Shown: one piece after another, positions 36,714 through 44,928 of the stretch | Layout of the letters: each line of letters starts with the position of its first letter | Numbering within the stretch: the first letter of the stretch is position 1 | Origin: JAFGXT01 sp963677165 | GTDB taxonomy: Bacteria; Verrucomicrobiota; Lentisphaeria; Victivallales; SZUA-371 | DNA: 64,000 bases | NCBI GenBank assembly: GCA_963677165.2 | Contig: CAXXSX010000002.1 | Coordinates: 4,464,001-4,528,000, forward strand | Direction of reading: 5' to 3' | The notes under the pieces: generated by a model | What the model was told of the DNA's origin: nothing | Seen by the model: only the letters and a program-made list of their open reading frames with translations | The model's database searches: none | Made by a program: the position numbers and the translations under genes

Positions 36714-39425
36714 TTATTTTTTTATCAGAATAAAACGATCAAGAAAGACATTTTCAACCGAAGGATTTTTAGTCCTGCAACAGTAGATGTAATTTCCTTT
36801 ATTGATAACTGCATTCTTTGCGATAAGTATACTTTTATAGTTTTTCCCTGCGCAACTGGAGGTTTTGATCATAGTTGCCCGTCCGGGATATCTTCCCGCT
36901 TTTAGTACTTTGCCTGACGGTTTATCCGTGTCACAGCGCATTTCCAGATAAACATCATATTTCCCTTGTGGGATTTTTCGGAGCTGAACGGCCCAAGTCG
37001 TCATTTTGGGAGATAACTTAACCACGCTTCCACTGGCAGAGTTTTTATCCGCGATAATTTCAGCTCCATTACCGATAAAACGTTTGATAAGGGAAGAAGC
37101 TGCCGGATGGGTTTGCCATTTTGACGCATCAAGTCCTTTGCAAATATCAGGAATTTTGCCGGAGTCATCAATTGTTGATGTCTGACCGGTATTAACTCCG
37201 GTTATTACAATTCGGTCGATAAATGATGTGATGTCCGGTCTGTTCATGATCCATACATAGTAAGGTGAATTGAGGTTGACCGTTCCAAGGTTCAGCCAAT
37301 GGTACTTTCCGTCCGAGAATACTTTTCCGCTGAAGTTGTATGGTATCGTTCTTTTGTTGGATATACCATATAGTCCGGCGGAGAGCACTGTCTCATTTAA
37401 TTGCTTTGATGAGACATCCGGGATTTTTACTGCCAGCCAAACATGCCAGTAAAAGTTCTTTTCCGATGGATTGCAAGGGAGGCTGTGCTGTATGCTCCAA
37501 CGTCCTGGAATGTCGTATTTTAGCGATTTGCCATACGTGGAATCTGAGTCGTCAACTATTGTTTTGGGGCGACGATTGAATTGTGAAGCCGTAAATTCGA
37601 ACCAGTCATCAGGGGCCGTGTTTTTACAGAATTCAGGGGGGATACGATTGGGGGAGGGAGATGAAATTGATTGTTTTAAATTGCTAAGAGCTTGTTTTTT
37701 TAGAACTTTTCCGCAAGCTTCTTTGGACCAGCGTTTTGAGGCTTTTTCTATAACCTTGAATGCGGCATTTAGATCTACCGGCGGGAGAGCTTGGGTCTTT
37801 TTACTGAATATGGAATACTCTCCTCTCTGCAATAGCGCATAATTAATTTCGGCGACCAGCCTGTCAACACGTTCACTGATTTTTGAATCATCAACGACTT
37901 TCTGTTGTGCTTGGTTTAAAATCGAACGGGCTTTTAATAATGTCTTCAAACGAAGCCAGCTTGATGTGTCGTTAAGGTAGCATATAAGTCTTGCTCCCTT
38001 TCGGGTAACTTCTTTTTCAAGCAGCTTCATGTATGAGGCGATATCCGGAGCGGCCTCTTTGTAATATAAATCAAGAAATTCTCTTGTTAGTTTTTCCGGG
38101 TCCAGATTGGGATTCCAGAGCAGACGGGAGGACAGCCACACTCGAAGATCGGCAAAATCTGCCTGATATACGTTTTTCCCATGACTTCCTTCGATGAACA
38201 TTCTGTAGATATGCGCGGAGGCGAAAAGCCGGAGATCCTGTGCCAGAACATGCCAGTTGGGGTGAGGTATAAAATAGTTGGAATAGTTGGCAGTATAATA
38301 CCAGATTCCCAGATGAGGCGCTATTTTCTGCCAGCTTTTCATATCATTCAAAAATTTTGCGTTTTCCGGCGCGGTCAAAGGACGGCTGCAGTCTGCTTCA
38401 ATTGAGCATAGACGAATTAATACATTGGGGGCAGGGGTGATATTTTTGGGGATTCCACGGGTATAGGTGTAAGCCAGAGTTTCAACGACTACATCCGGGA
38501 ATTCTTTTGCTACTTCTTCGGCAATCTGATTCACGAACCAGATCAGGGTGCCGGAAGGGCCTCCGTATTTTTTGTCTAAAGCACGGCATTTTTCACATTG
38601 ACAACTTGAGTTGTTGTCATTCTGGCTGACTGAGATCATCTTTGCATTTGGATGAGCTCGAAGGCGCTTCAGAACTTCCTCTGTCATTTTTTTCTTTAAT
38701 GACTTATCGCTCAGGCACAGCTGTCCTTTAAACATTCCTCCGCATCTGGAACCGTTTCTGAGACTGAACCATTCAGGGTGTTTTTTTAGATATTTTTTAG
38801 CGGGAATAAATGAATCAAAAGTGTGGCACCAACCCAGAATACTATTGCGGCCTCCAAGCTCAACAGGTAAACCGTTAAAATGACCATTCAGTCTTAATTG
38901 TGACGTGAATTTCTTTGTTTTAATATCGGTGTAGAGTAAGCCTCTGATTGCAAATGGCGGAGCATAACGATAATTAAGTTCCGGCAGTTTTAACGTGTTG
39001 TGTTTGGGGACGAGAGTTTCATCGGCAGTAATAAAACGTACTCCCAGGTATTTTTCAAGAAACTCATATACCGCATAGAGTGAACCTCTTGGACGAGAGC
39101 CGGAAAGGTACAGCGAGTTTTTTGCCGTTTTTAATATGATTTCATCCGGCTGCAGTTTGTTGAAATCAATTGAGGAAAGAGCCTGGTCCTGTCCTACGCA
39201 GATAAAGAAGTCATCCGGTTTTGAATCAGTAATTGGCAGGGAGACTCCGGTGCTTTGTTTTAGATACGACTGTAGAATCGTTGCCGCATTCTTCTCGGCT
39301 GGAATAGCGTTAGTGGACACATAAATTACATATTGGCTTTGGTTGTCGGCTATTATGTTTTCCGAGGCATTCAAGTGAGAGTATAATCCAAAAACAAAGC
39401 ATAGCAATAATAGGAAATTCTTCAT
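36714..39425 (-). CDS. Secreted DUF4838 protein (glycosidase-like)
   Basis: A 903-residue exported protein with a signal peptide (about 1-20). Residues about 25-150 resemble the small N-terminal domain of GH67/GH20-type enzymes (AATILQSYLKQSTGVSLP, GSRPRGSLYAVYEFLEKYLG). The DUF4838 core follows, with CQCEKCRALD near residue 275 and a barrel-like region to about 480. The C-terminal 350 residues are beta-rich and likely bind carbohydrate. DUF4838 proteins are commonly found in polysaccharide-use loci, but no activity can be assigned. It is the last gene of a GntR-pseudopilin-DUF4838 unit. Confidence 0.83.
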   Translation of the reverse strand: MKNFLLLLCFVFGLYSHLNASENIIADNQSQYVIYVSTNAIPAEKNAATILQSYLKQSTGVSLPITDSKPDDFFICVGQDQALSSIDFNKLQPDEIILKTAKNSLYLSGSRPRGSLYAVYEFLEKYLGVRFITADETLVPKHNTLKLPELNYRYAPPFAIRGLLYTDIKTKKFTSQLRLNGHFNGLPVELGGRNSILGWCHTFDSFIPAKKYLKKHPEWFSLRNGSRCGGMFKGQLCLSDKSLKKKMTEEVLKRLRAHPNAKMISVSQNDNNSSCQCEKCRALDKKYGGPSGTLIWFVNQIAEEVAKEFPDVVVETLAYTYTRGIPKNITPAPNVLIRLCSIEADCSRPLTAPENAKFLNDMKSWQKIAPHLGIWYYTANYSNYFIPHPNWHVLAQDLRLFASAHIYRMFIEGSHGKNVYQADFADLRVWLSSRLLWNPNLDPEKLTREFLDLYYKEAAPDIASYMKLLEKEVTRKGARLICYLNDTSSWLRLKTLLKARSILNQAQQKVVDDSKISERVDRLVAEINYALLQRGEYSIFSKKTQALPPVDLNAAFKVIEKASKRWSKEACGKVLKKQALSNLKQSISSPSPNRIPPEFCKNTAPDDWFEFTASQFNRRPKTIVDDSDSTYGKSLKYDIPGRWSIQHSLPCNPSEKNFYWHVWLAVKIPDVSSKQLNETVLSAGLYGISNKRTIPYNFSGKVFSDGKYHWLNLGTVNLNSPYYVWIMNRPDITSFIDRIVITGVNTGQTSTIDDSGKIPDICKGLDASKWQTHPAASSLIKRFIGNGAEIIADKNSASGSVVKLSPKMTTWAVQLRKIPQGKYDVYLEMRCDTDKPSGKVLKAGRYPGRATMIKTSSCAGKNYKSILIAKNAVINKGNYIYCCRTKNPSVENVFLDRFILIKK

Positions 39426-39467
39426 GAGTTAATGTTCCGTAATATTATATAGAGTGGGGCATAGTAT

Positions 39468-39498
39468 CTGAATACAGGCATAGCTATCCTGTATTCAG
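39468..39498 (-). other. Perfect 11-bp hairpin between pseudopilin and DUF4838 genes
   Basis: CTGAATACAGG (39468-39478) pairs with CCTGTATTCAG (39488-39498) around CATAGCTAT. Neither strand has a T-run after it, so it is probably not a simple terminator. Its place between two co-oriented genes suggests RNA processing or differential expression within the unit. Confidence 0.6.
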
Positions 39499-39545
39499 AA
39501 CGATTCAAAAATAACGATTTTCTTTAAATCCGGCTTAAGTAATTA

Positions 39546-40277
39546 TCAATAGCCTTTCAGGACATTCTTTTGAGCCCATACGTAAATAGCCTGATCTTTT
39601 CCCAGCTGCATTTTGTATTCAATTTTGCATTCATCAACAAAATTCTGATATCTGTTTATTGATGCTACGTGACCGTCCCAGAATAGAAAGTTGCCGCATG
39701 TATTATGAGCCGCCAGGAAGTAATAATATGAAAAGCTGTTAGCGGTTAATCGACAGAAGGCATATTGAGTTCCTCCCGTACTGTTTTTTAACCATGAGTC
39801 ACCAAGTAAAATAAATGATGATGGACGTTTCAGCTTTTTTACCGCGTAATAACGATTTTTGTACCCTGATCCAACCGCTTTGTAAATGGTGCTTGGAACA
39901 TTCGTTACACGTCCGCCGTAAGTTGTTCCTGTGCATCCGCTGCCGTCTGCAAGAGTATCTTCATCATTCCATTCGAACGGTTTATTGCCGGGGCATATTA
40001 CATAATCAGGTCTGGCGGGAAGATACCCGGTATAGTACAAGGCGCGAGACCAGCGCGATGATTCCTGCCAGTCTGCGATCAGCCAGCCCTTGAAGTCATC
40101 CGCGTAATTAATATTTACCAGTCCGAGTTGTTTAAGATTGGAAATACATGCTGTACTTTTGGCTCGTACTTTAGCTTTCTGCAGGGCTGGAAGTAATATT
40201 GACGCAAGAATAGCGATGATCGCTATTACAACGAGAAGTTCTATGAGTGTGAAATGTGTTTTTCGGGTTGTTTTCAT
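39546..40277 (-). CDS. Pseudopilin-like protein, prepilin N-terminus and H-X9-DG domain
   Basis: A 243-residue protein with FTLIELLVVIAIIAILA at residues 9-25 and ILLPALQKAK after it. The residue before F is His. The H-X9-DG motif is HNTCGNFLFWDG near residue 205. An in-frame ATG lies at 40301, but AAGGAGGA sits 4 bases before the ATG at 40277, which also gives the usual short basic leader (MKTTRKTH). It lies between the GntR-type regulator upstream and the DUF4838 gene downstream, the same partner types as the unit at 26.5-33 kb. Confidence 0.88.
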   Translation of the reverse strand: MKTTRKTHFTLIELLVVIAIIAILASILLPALQKAKVRAKSTACISNLKQLGLVNINYADDFKGWLIADWQESSRWSRALYYTGYLPARPDYVICPGNKPFEWNDEDTLADGSGCTGTTYGGRVTNVPSTIYKAVGSGYKNRYYAVKKLKRPSSFILLGDSWLKNSTGGTQYAFCRLTANSFSYYYFLAAHNTCGNFLFWDGHVASINRYQNFVDECKIEYKMQLGKDQAIYVWAQKNVLKGY

Positions 40278-40315
40278 GGAGTCCTCCTTTGGATTATTCA
40301 TGTTGTTAATAAAAC

Positions 40316-41353
40316 TTATATATTAAAATTAGTAGTGACTGAATAATAAACTTTTCCTATATTGGTGGAATTATTTTTCATGGCATTAAGTAGTTCCGAT
40401 GCGGTTTGCCGGGCAAATTTAGTAAGGTCAAGGTCAAAAAAAACGGGATTTTGGACCGGGTAATTCATCATTAACTGGGGACTGCGCAGAATCATTGCGC
40501 CGGGAAGTTTTCCCACTGGTATGTTCAGGGCCAGTTTACAGGTTATATCCAGTGCGTAAACATCATCAAGATATAAAATCATATCCGGCCTCTCGGAGTC
40601 GGACATTTTAATTAATTTGTTGTAGATAAGAGAACTATCCTTGGCGTTATTAACCTTGAACACCATTGCTTGATTTCCTGCTTCCTGGTGAAATATTTCA
40701 GTATAAGCCTGACTCACCGGGGCAGGGGTGACCAATGCCGGCTTTTTTACATTCAGTTTAGGGAGCAGTTTGCACATGCTCTTAATAATCTCCAGTGGAT
40801 TATAGGTAACGCTGTCAGGGGAATGACCCACTGCTCCCACAAACAAAGCCGGAATTTTAGCTTTATGGATTTTTTTCAGGGATTCATCAGTAAAATCATC
40901 AAGATGAATTATCCCTTCCAGTTCGTTGTTATCGATCATTCTTTTTAAGCCTGGAAAATCTTTGAGACTATAAAAATTTGTAGGAGTATTTTTGACATTT
41001 TGATTGCAGAAAATATGTACTTTACATCCTTCTGAAATCAGTTGCATCTGCAGCGCCCCCAGCAAACTGCTGTAATATGGCGCGTCTTCTACAAGTTTAG
41101 CCGTGATGCCTATCGTTCTTCCCGCATGACCATCGGCATTGGGATCTATTACAAAAACGCCGACTTTGTTGCGAATTTCCAGTACTTCATCATTTTTTAG
41201 TTCGTTAAGAGCCGCACTTACAGTAGCTGTTCCGCATTTTATATGTTGACGGAAAAATTCTTGTGATGGTAGTTTGTCACCGGCTTTAAGACCATTGTCG
41301 TGAATGAACCGGACAATAATCTGTTTTGCCTGTTCCATTACTTTTTCCGCCAT
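40316..41353 (-). CDS. GntR-type regulator with a LacI-like effector domain
   Basis: A 345-residue hybrid regulator. Residues 1-75 are a GntR winged helix (AGDKLPSQEFFRQHIKCGTA, then VSAALNELKNDEVLEIRNKVGVF split around it). Residues about 95-345 are a periplasmic-binding-protein-like sensor (TIGITAKLVEDAPYYSSLLG). This AraR-like architecture is typical of sugar-responsive repressors. AAGGAT precedes the ATG. A near-palindrome upstream (41380-41402) is a candidate autoregulatory site. It is 38 bases upstream of the pseudopilin gene. Confidence 0.85.
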   Translation of the reverse strand: MAEKVMEQAKQIIVRFIHDNGLKAGDKLPSQEFFRQHIKCGTATVSAALNELKNDEVLEIRNKVGVFVIDPNADGHAGRTIGITAKLVEDAPYYSSLLGALQMQLISEGCKVHIFCNQNVKNTPTNFYSLKDFPGLKRMIDNNELEGIIHLDDFTDESLKKIHKAKIPALFVGAVGHSPDSVTYNPLEIIKSMCKLLPKLNVKKPALVTPAPVSQAYTEIFHQEAGNQAMVFKVNNAKDSSLIYNKLIKMSDSERPDMILYLDDVYALDITCKLALNIPVGKLPGAMILRSPQLMMNYPVQNPVFFDLDLTKFARQTASELLNAMKNNSTNIGKVYYSVTTNFNI

Positions 41354-41379
41354 TTTCTTATCCTTATGTTGACTGTTGT

Positions 41380-41402
41380 AGACTGAAAACTGTTTACAGA
41401 CT
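41380..41402. promoter_or_regulatory. Candidate operator of the GntR-type regulator
   Basis: A 23-base near-palindrome, AGACTGAAAACTGTTTACAGACT is split here as AGACTGAAAAC-T-GTTTACAGACT; 9 of 11 paired positions match, and the two mismatches are A opposite A. It lies 27 bases before the regulator start in the divergent gap, suitable for autoregulation. Confidence 0.5.
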
Positions 41403-41532
41403 AATTTTAGCAGGTCTATAAAAGAAAGTCAATACTTCAAAAAATAAAAATCTCGTTTATTTGAAATATTTGAAATATACTAATATGGTTACTATTGTTT
41501 AATAAATTATTATTTTTTGGGGAGGAACCATT

Positions 41533-42312
41533 TTGATTTCATGGAAAGGAATAGTCGGTGCCATTATCACTATGGTGCTGGTAACTGCCGGACTGATCTT
41601 GATGTTGCGCTGGATGGAGGGAAAGCCGCTATTGAGCGCGCCGGGTAAACCTGTTTGTCGAAACAGTCATTTAGCTGAATTGAAAGCTACCGTTAATGTT
41701 CCTGTTTCCAAAATTGAGATATTCAGAACATCTTTATCCGGATATAGATGGGATTCGAATATGACCTCCAGTCAGAAACTTGAATTTGTAGAAAGCGAGA
41801 TAGCAAGGGCGAAACGGGATAAGGAACAAAAAGGACAGAAACTGACCGATATTGATTTTCAATTGTTTTTAACACGGTTCAATTGTACTTGGACATGTGA
41901 TATCGAAAATGGCAAGAAAACAGCGGAACCGGCTGAGTTGAAAGCTTCGGCACTTGGACTTTGTTATTATCTGGATGGCTGTTACGGCGGATTAACCATT
42001 GATGATATTTGCTTAAAAAAAGGATCTTCAATTAAACATATCCCCTGCTTTTATTCCGGTTGCGATGAATATATCTATGGATATGAAGGTGTCTTCTATT
42101 CTTTCTTCAGGATAAATGACTTACCGGATGTTCCTTCTTCACCGTTTTCTCTTTCCAGCTTTACCATTGCAAAATGGAGCAATTCTAAAAGTGAAGTTAT
42201 GCAACGGGCTGAAGTGAAAGATTTGTCTCATCTAAAGGTAGTTAAAAGGCATTTGCTCGGCACTGAGGAATTCAAACTGACTGAACCTGGGATTGTGGAA
42301 AAGGGGGAATAA
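41533..42312 (+). CDS. Membrane-anchored protein of unknown function
   Basis: A 259-residue protein with one N-terminal membrane helix (about 7-26) and a polar extracytoplasmic part. The start is TTG with GGAGGA 6 bases upstream; no ATG-led alternative keeps the membrane helix. A segment LEFVESEIARAKRDKEQKGQ is probably helical. Several cysteines (C42, C119, C123, about C147) could form disulfides. I recognise no family. It is the first of three tightly packed genes (41533-43560) that all begin with a hydrophobic helix. Confidence 0.65.
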   Translation: MISWKGIVGAIITMVLVTAGLILMLRWMEGKPLLSAPGKPVCRNSHLAELKATVNVPVSKIEIFRTSLSGYRWDSNMTSSQKLEFVESEIARAKRDKEQKGQKLTDIDFQLFLTRFNCTWTCDIENGKKTAEPAELKASALGLCYYLDGCYGGLTIDDICLKKGSSIKHIPCFYSGCDEYIYGYEGVFYSFFRINDLPDVPSSPFSLSSFTIAKWSNSKSEVMQRAEVKDLSHLKVVKRHLLGTEEFKLTEPGIVEKGE

Positions 42313-42316
42313 GATT

Positions 42317-43153
42317 ATGAAATACTTTATGTTTATATTTTTCCTGATAGCGTCTTTTCATGTTTTTGCGGTTCAATTAAGATTGACAGAAATTAACTGT
42401 ATGGGAATGAATGCAACTGAATTTCAGAATCCCAGTGCCGATAATTTTGTTAGTAATATTCATTGTATGATTAATGGTCCCCAATATCTGTCTCTGAAAT
42501 TTATGCTGGTTGATTTTCCCTCCGGGTATTCCCCTCTTAATATAAAGGGTTACTTGGATGTATATTGCGACTCGGAAAAACTTGATCGGATTACGCCACG
42601 AAAGAATTATACTTTTCTGGGTCGAATAAATGCTTTAAAAGCTGCTCGAAATCAAACCGAAAAAATGCATGAATTCTATGTTAAAGGACATAAAGCCCTC
42701 AAGTATATGACGAAAAATTTGACGATTACCGGTCGTCTGGAAGTGAACAGCGGTAAGCTCAAATGTTTGAAATATAAACTTAGTGAAATACCTTCAAAGG
42801 GCATCGATGGTTTTTCTTTTCTCAAGCAGGTTACTCCTGACGGAAAGAGTTGTAAAGTTACCGTTGATATGGGAAACATAAAGAATTATTATGTCGGTAT
42901 CGACAACATCACGGAATCAGAACCTGATTGGCGCGGACCTTTTGAAAACAAAGAAAAAAACACGATGGTATTTCCCAAATCCGCTGAAAACGATCCGAAT
43001 TTAATATTTACAGTTGTGTATGCCGCAGAGGTTAAGAAAGAGGTAATAAACGTTGATTTTTCCGTGCCGTTGAAATGGAAGGCGATTCGTATTCCCAATA
43101 AAAAAGGTACCGTGCTGGTGCCGGTGAATAGTAAAAGGAAGGAAACAAAATGA
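42317..43153 (+). CDS. Exported protein of unknown function
   Basis: A 278-residue protein with a signal peptide (MKYFMFIFFLIASFHVFA, cut before VQL). The mature part looks beta-rich. An upstream TTG at 42293 is in frame, but the ATG at 42317 starts the signal peptide and has GGGGG 9 bases upstream. Its stop overlaps the next start (ATGA at 43150-43153). No family recognised. A shared task in the envelope with its two neighbours is inferred only from the packing. Confidence 0.65.
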   Translation: MKYFMFIFFLIASFHVFAVQLRLTEINCMGMNATEFQNPSADNFVSNIHCMINGPQYLSLKFMLVDFPSGYSPLNIKGYLDVYCDSEKLDRITPRKNYTFLGRINALKAARNQTEKMHEFYVKGHKALKYMTKNLTITGRLEVNSGKLKCLKYKLSEIPSKGIDGFSFLKQVTPDGKSCKVTVDMGNIKNYYVGIDNITESEPDWRGPFENKEKNTMVFPKSAENDPNLIFTVVYAAEVKKEVINVDFSVPLKWKAIRIPNKKGTVLVPVNSKRKETK

Positions 43154-43560
43154 AGAAGATGAATATTATTTTTCTGGTCGTTGGAATTTGCGTCGGACTC
43201 TTGATTGGTTGTTCTGTAATGTGGTTCCTTCAGTTGAAGGATAGTCAGCTGGCCCCTGAAATGTACCGTCGTTTTCAAGAAAAGGACCGTGCAACATCGG
43301 TTCTTACAGATATTGTCAATCCCTGGTCCGTTCTGGTTCTGTTGCGGAATGATAAAATTCCCATGGCAATTAATGTGCTGGAGCAGAGGCTGAGTATCGG
43401 CTTGTTTGTTTTGGCGGATTATAAAGGGAAACATAATGTTGAATATGGCAATTTAATGAAGAAAATTGCCGAATATCGCAAAAAGAATCCCTGGAAAAGC
43501 AAACTTCCCAAATTGAACGAAAAAGTTGACGCGTTTCTTGCTGAAAAATCCGGTAAATGA
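43150..43560 (+). CDS. Small membrane-anchored protein of unknown function
   Basis: A 136-residue protein with an N-terminal membrane helix (about 6-27; a Cys at 21 might be a lipid site, since LLIGC fits a lipobox) and a helical, charged remainder (KEKDRATSVLTDI, YRKKNPWKSKLPKLNEKV). It overlaps the preceding gene by 4 bases and ends the three-gene unit. A perfect 12-bp hairpin begins at its stop codon. No family recognised. Confidence 0.6.
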   Translation: MKKMNIIFLVVGICVGLLIGCSVMWFLQLKDSQLAPEMYRRFQEKDRATSVLTDIVNPWSVLVLLRNDKIPMAINVLEQRLSIGLFVLADYKGKHNVEYGNLMKKIAEYRKKNPWKSKLPKLNEKVDAFLAEKSGK

Positions 43561-43597
43561 ACTATCGACAGCAATTATTTAACTATCGATAGTTCAT
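43557..43597. other. Perfect 12-bp inverted repeat spanning a stop codon
   Basis: ATGAACTATCGA (43557-43568), which contains the TGA stop of the preceding gene, pairs with TCGATAGTTCAT (43586-43597). The right arm overlaps the palindrome AACTATCGATAGTT. It lies between convergent genes and could act as a weak bidirectional transcript end, although no T-run follows. Confidence 0.55.
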
Positions 43598-43611
43598 AAT
43601 AATCTCTGCAA

Positions 43612-44529
43612 TTACATTTGTTTGCGTGGAGAATTCGGTTGTATTGAAGTTGACGCTTGTTCGTTTTTTTTATATTCCTCTCTTATAAGTGACAAAATAT
43701 TATCAATATCCTCTTGGGTTGCTTTGGTTTTCTCAATCCATCTTTTTGCCGCTTTTATTTCCAATGATTTTTCTTCATCAGATAAATTCTGATGAGTTTT
43801 ATCATCGGGTAACATATTCATTTTCGTCTTCATGGAAATCAATCGATAATTGTTTTTGCCTGACGATTTGCCTTTAAGAGAGTTTATTGATTTTGAGTTT
43901 TTATCAACTTTAAAGAATTGGTTTCGGGGAATGGACAATATAACAAGTTCACTGTTGTTTACACCTTTATTCCCTGAAAAATTCATAAATATGAGCTTGA
44001 ATCGTCCGTATGCTGAGCTGTATTCTTTTTCCTTTCCCCAATATGGACCAAATTTTGAAACAGCAAAATATGCCAGACTGGCCTTAAATGGTTTTACGCC
44101 GGCAGTAAGGCATGCCTCATAGAACATTTTATGAACCTCGCTTGATAAGCCCTTTTGATTTTCGCAATAATAATCATGAATTATTGCAGGAAACTTATAA
44201 CATCCAGACCAGGGAGAACCATATATTGACCAGAAGTATTTTGGAATGGAGGCTCCGTCAGTGACAAACCTTTTTCCATTTTTCTCATTTACCGGCAATG
44301 CTGTCCAGATTTTATTTTGTTTATCTCGATAGGAAAATTCTTTTGAGATATGAAATTTTCCGCCAGGACCTGGAATAAGGCTCAGGTTAAAACCATATGC
44401 TTCTAAGGCTTTTGGCGTTAATTGAGGGATAAAACCAGGTTGTGTTTGAGCAGCTATATTTAATTTCGACAGCAACATTATGATTATAATAAGTTGCATG
44501 GCTCTATATGTATGTGTTCGCATTTTCAT
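43612..44529 (-). CDS. Exported DUF1353 protein
   Basis: A 305-residue protein with an N-terminal hydrophobic segment (about 10-25) that looks like a signal peptide. The DUF1353 core is visible as VTDGASIPKYFWSIYGSP near 90-107 and FPAIIHDYYCEN near 114-125. DUF1353 proteins are small and often phage- or envelope-associated, with a proposed peptidase- or hydrolase-like active site that is not proven. This one has an extra charged C-terminal region of about 120 residues. G-rich sequence lies 6 bases before the ATG at 44529. It is the gene after R3 copy 1 on the minus strand. Confidence 0.75.
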   Translation of the reverse strand: MKMRTHTYRAMQLIIIIMLLSKLNIAAQTQPGFIPQLTPKALEAYGFNLSLIPGPGGKFHISKEFSYRDKQNKIWTALPVNEKNGKRFVTDGASIPKYFWSIYGSPWSGCYKFPAIIHDYYCENQKGLSSEVHKMFYEACLTAGVKPFKASLAYFAVSKFGPYWGKEKEYSSAYGRFKLIFMNFSGNKGVNNSELVILSIPRNQFFKVDKNSKSINSLKGKSSGKNNYRLISMKTKMNMLPDDKTHQNLSDEEKSLEIKAAKRWIEKTKATQEDIDNILSLIREEYKKNEQASTSIQPNSPRKQM

Positions 44530-44790
44530 TTTTGTCCCCCCCCGGGAAAGTATAGGTTTTTCATTAAATACAAATGTATAGAGATATTTTGAGGCGTAGG
44601 ATAATGACAGTTTCTATTTGTTTCCCCAAAAAATACTTGATGCTTTACTTCTATTCCTCCCTGTTTATATTCCCCCACTAAAAATAGAATTGCTCTGGAA
44701 AGTAAATAATATCTTTTTAGAAAATAATTTAGTAGTAATATTATTGCAACCGATATGGCGTAATATTTCTTGATTTTTTTGACGCATAAT
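44530..44790. other. AT-rich intergenic stretch without a recognised gene
   Basis: About 260 bases between the DUF1353 start and R3 copy 1. A reading frame runs through it on the minus strand, but it continues into the repeat, lacks a ribosome site and is rejected. A weak promoter-like pair (TTGCAA, 17 bases, TATTTT on the minus strand) could serve the DUF1353 gene. Confidence 0.4.
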
Positions 44791-44928
44791 GTCCACGGCC
44801 ACTCATGGCGTTGATTTGAGGCGAAACTTGTTTCGACCAAATCAACGCCATTACTCGCCACCGCGGGCTCCGCGGGCGTGATCCAACGACGAAACGTTGG
44901 TTCGCGAAGCCGAAATCTGTCGTACGGA
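44791..44928 (-). repeat. R3 structured repeat, copy 1, abutting the dehydratase stop codon
   Basis: Read on the minus strand, it starts TCCGTACGACAG at the base after the TAG. Visible stems (plus coordinates): 44805-44818 with 44838-44851, 14 bp perfect; an inner 44822-44827 with 44830-44835; CCAACG with CGTTGG at 44883-44900; and a CCGCGG-GCT-CCGCGG arm at 44861-44875. The same architecture with compensatory changes occurs at 49891-50032. Confidence 0.85.
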
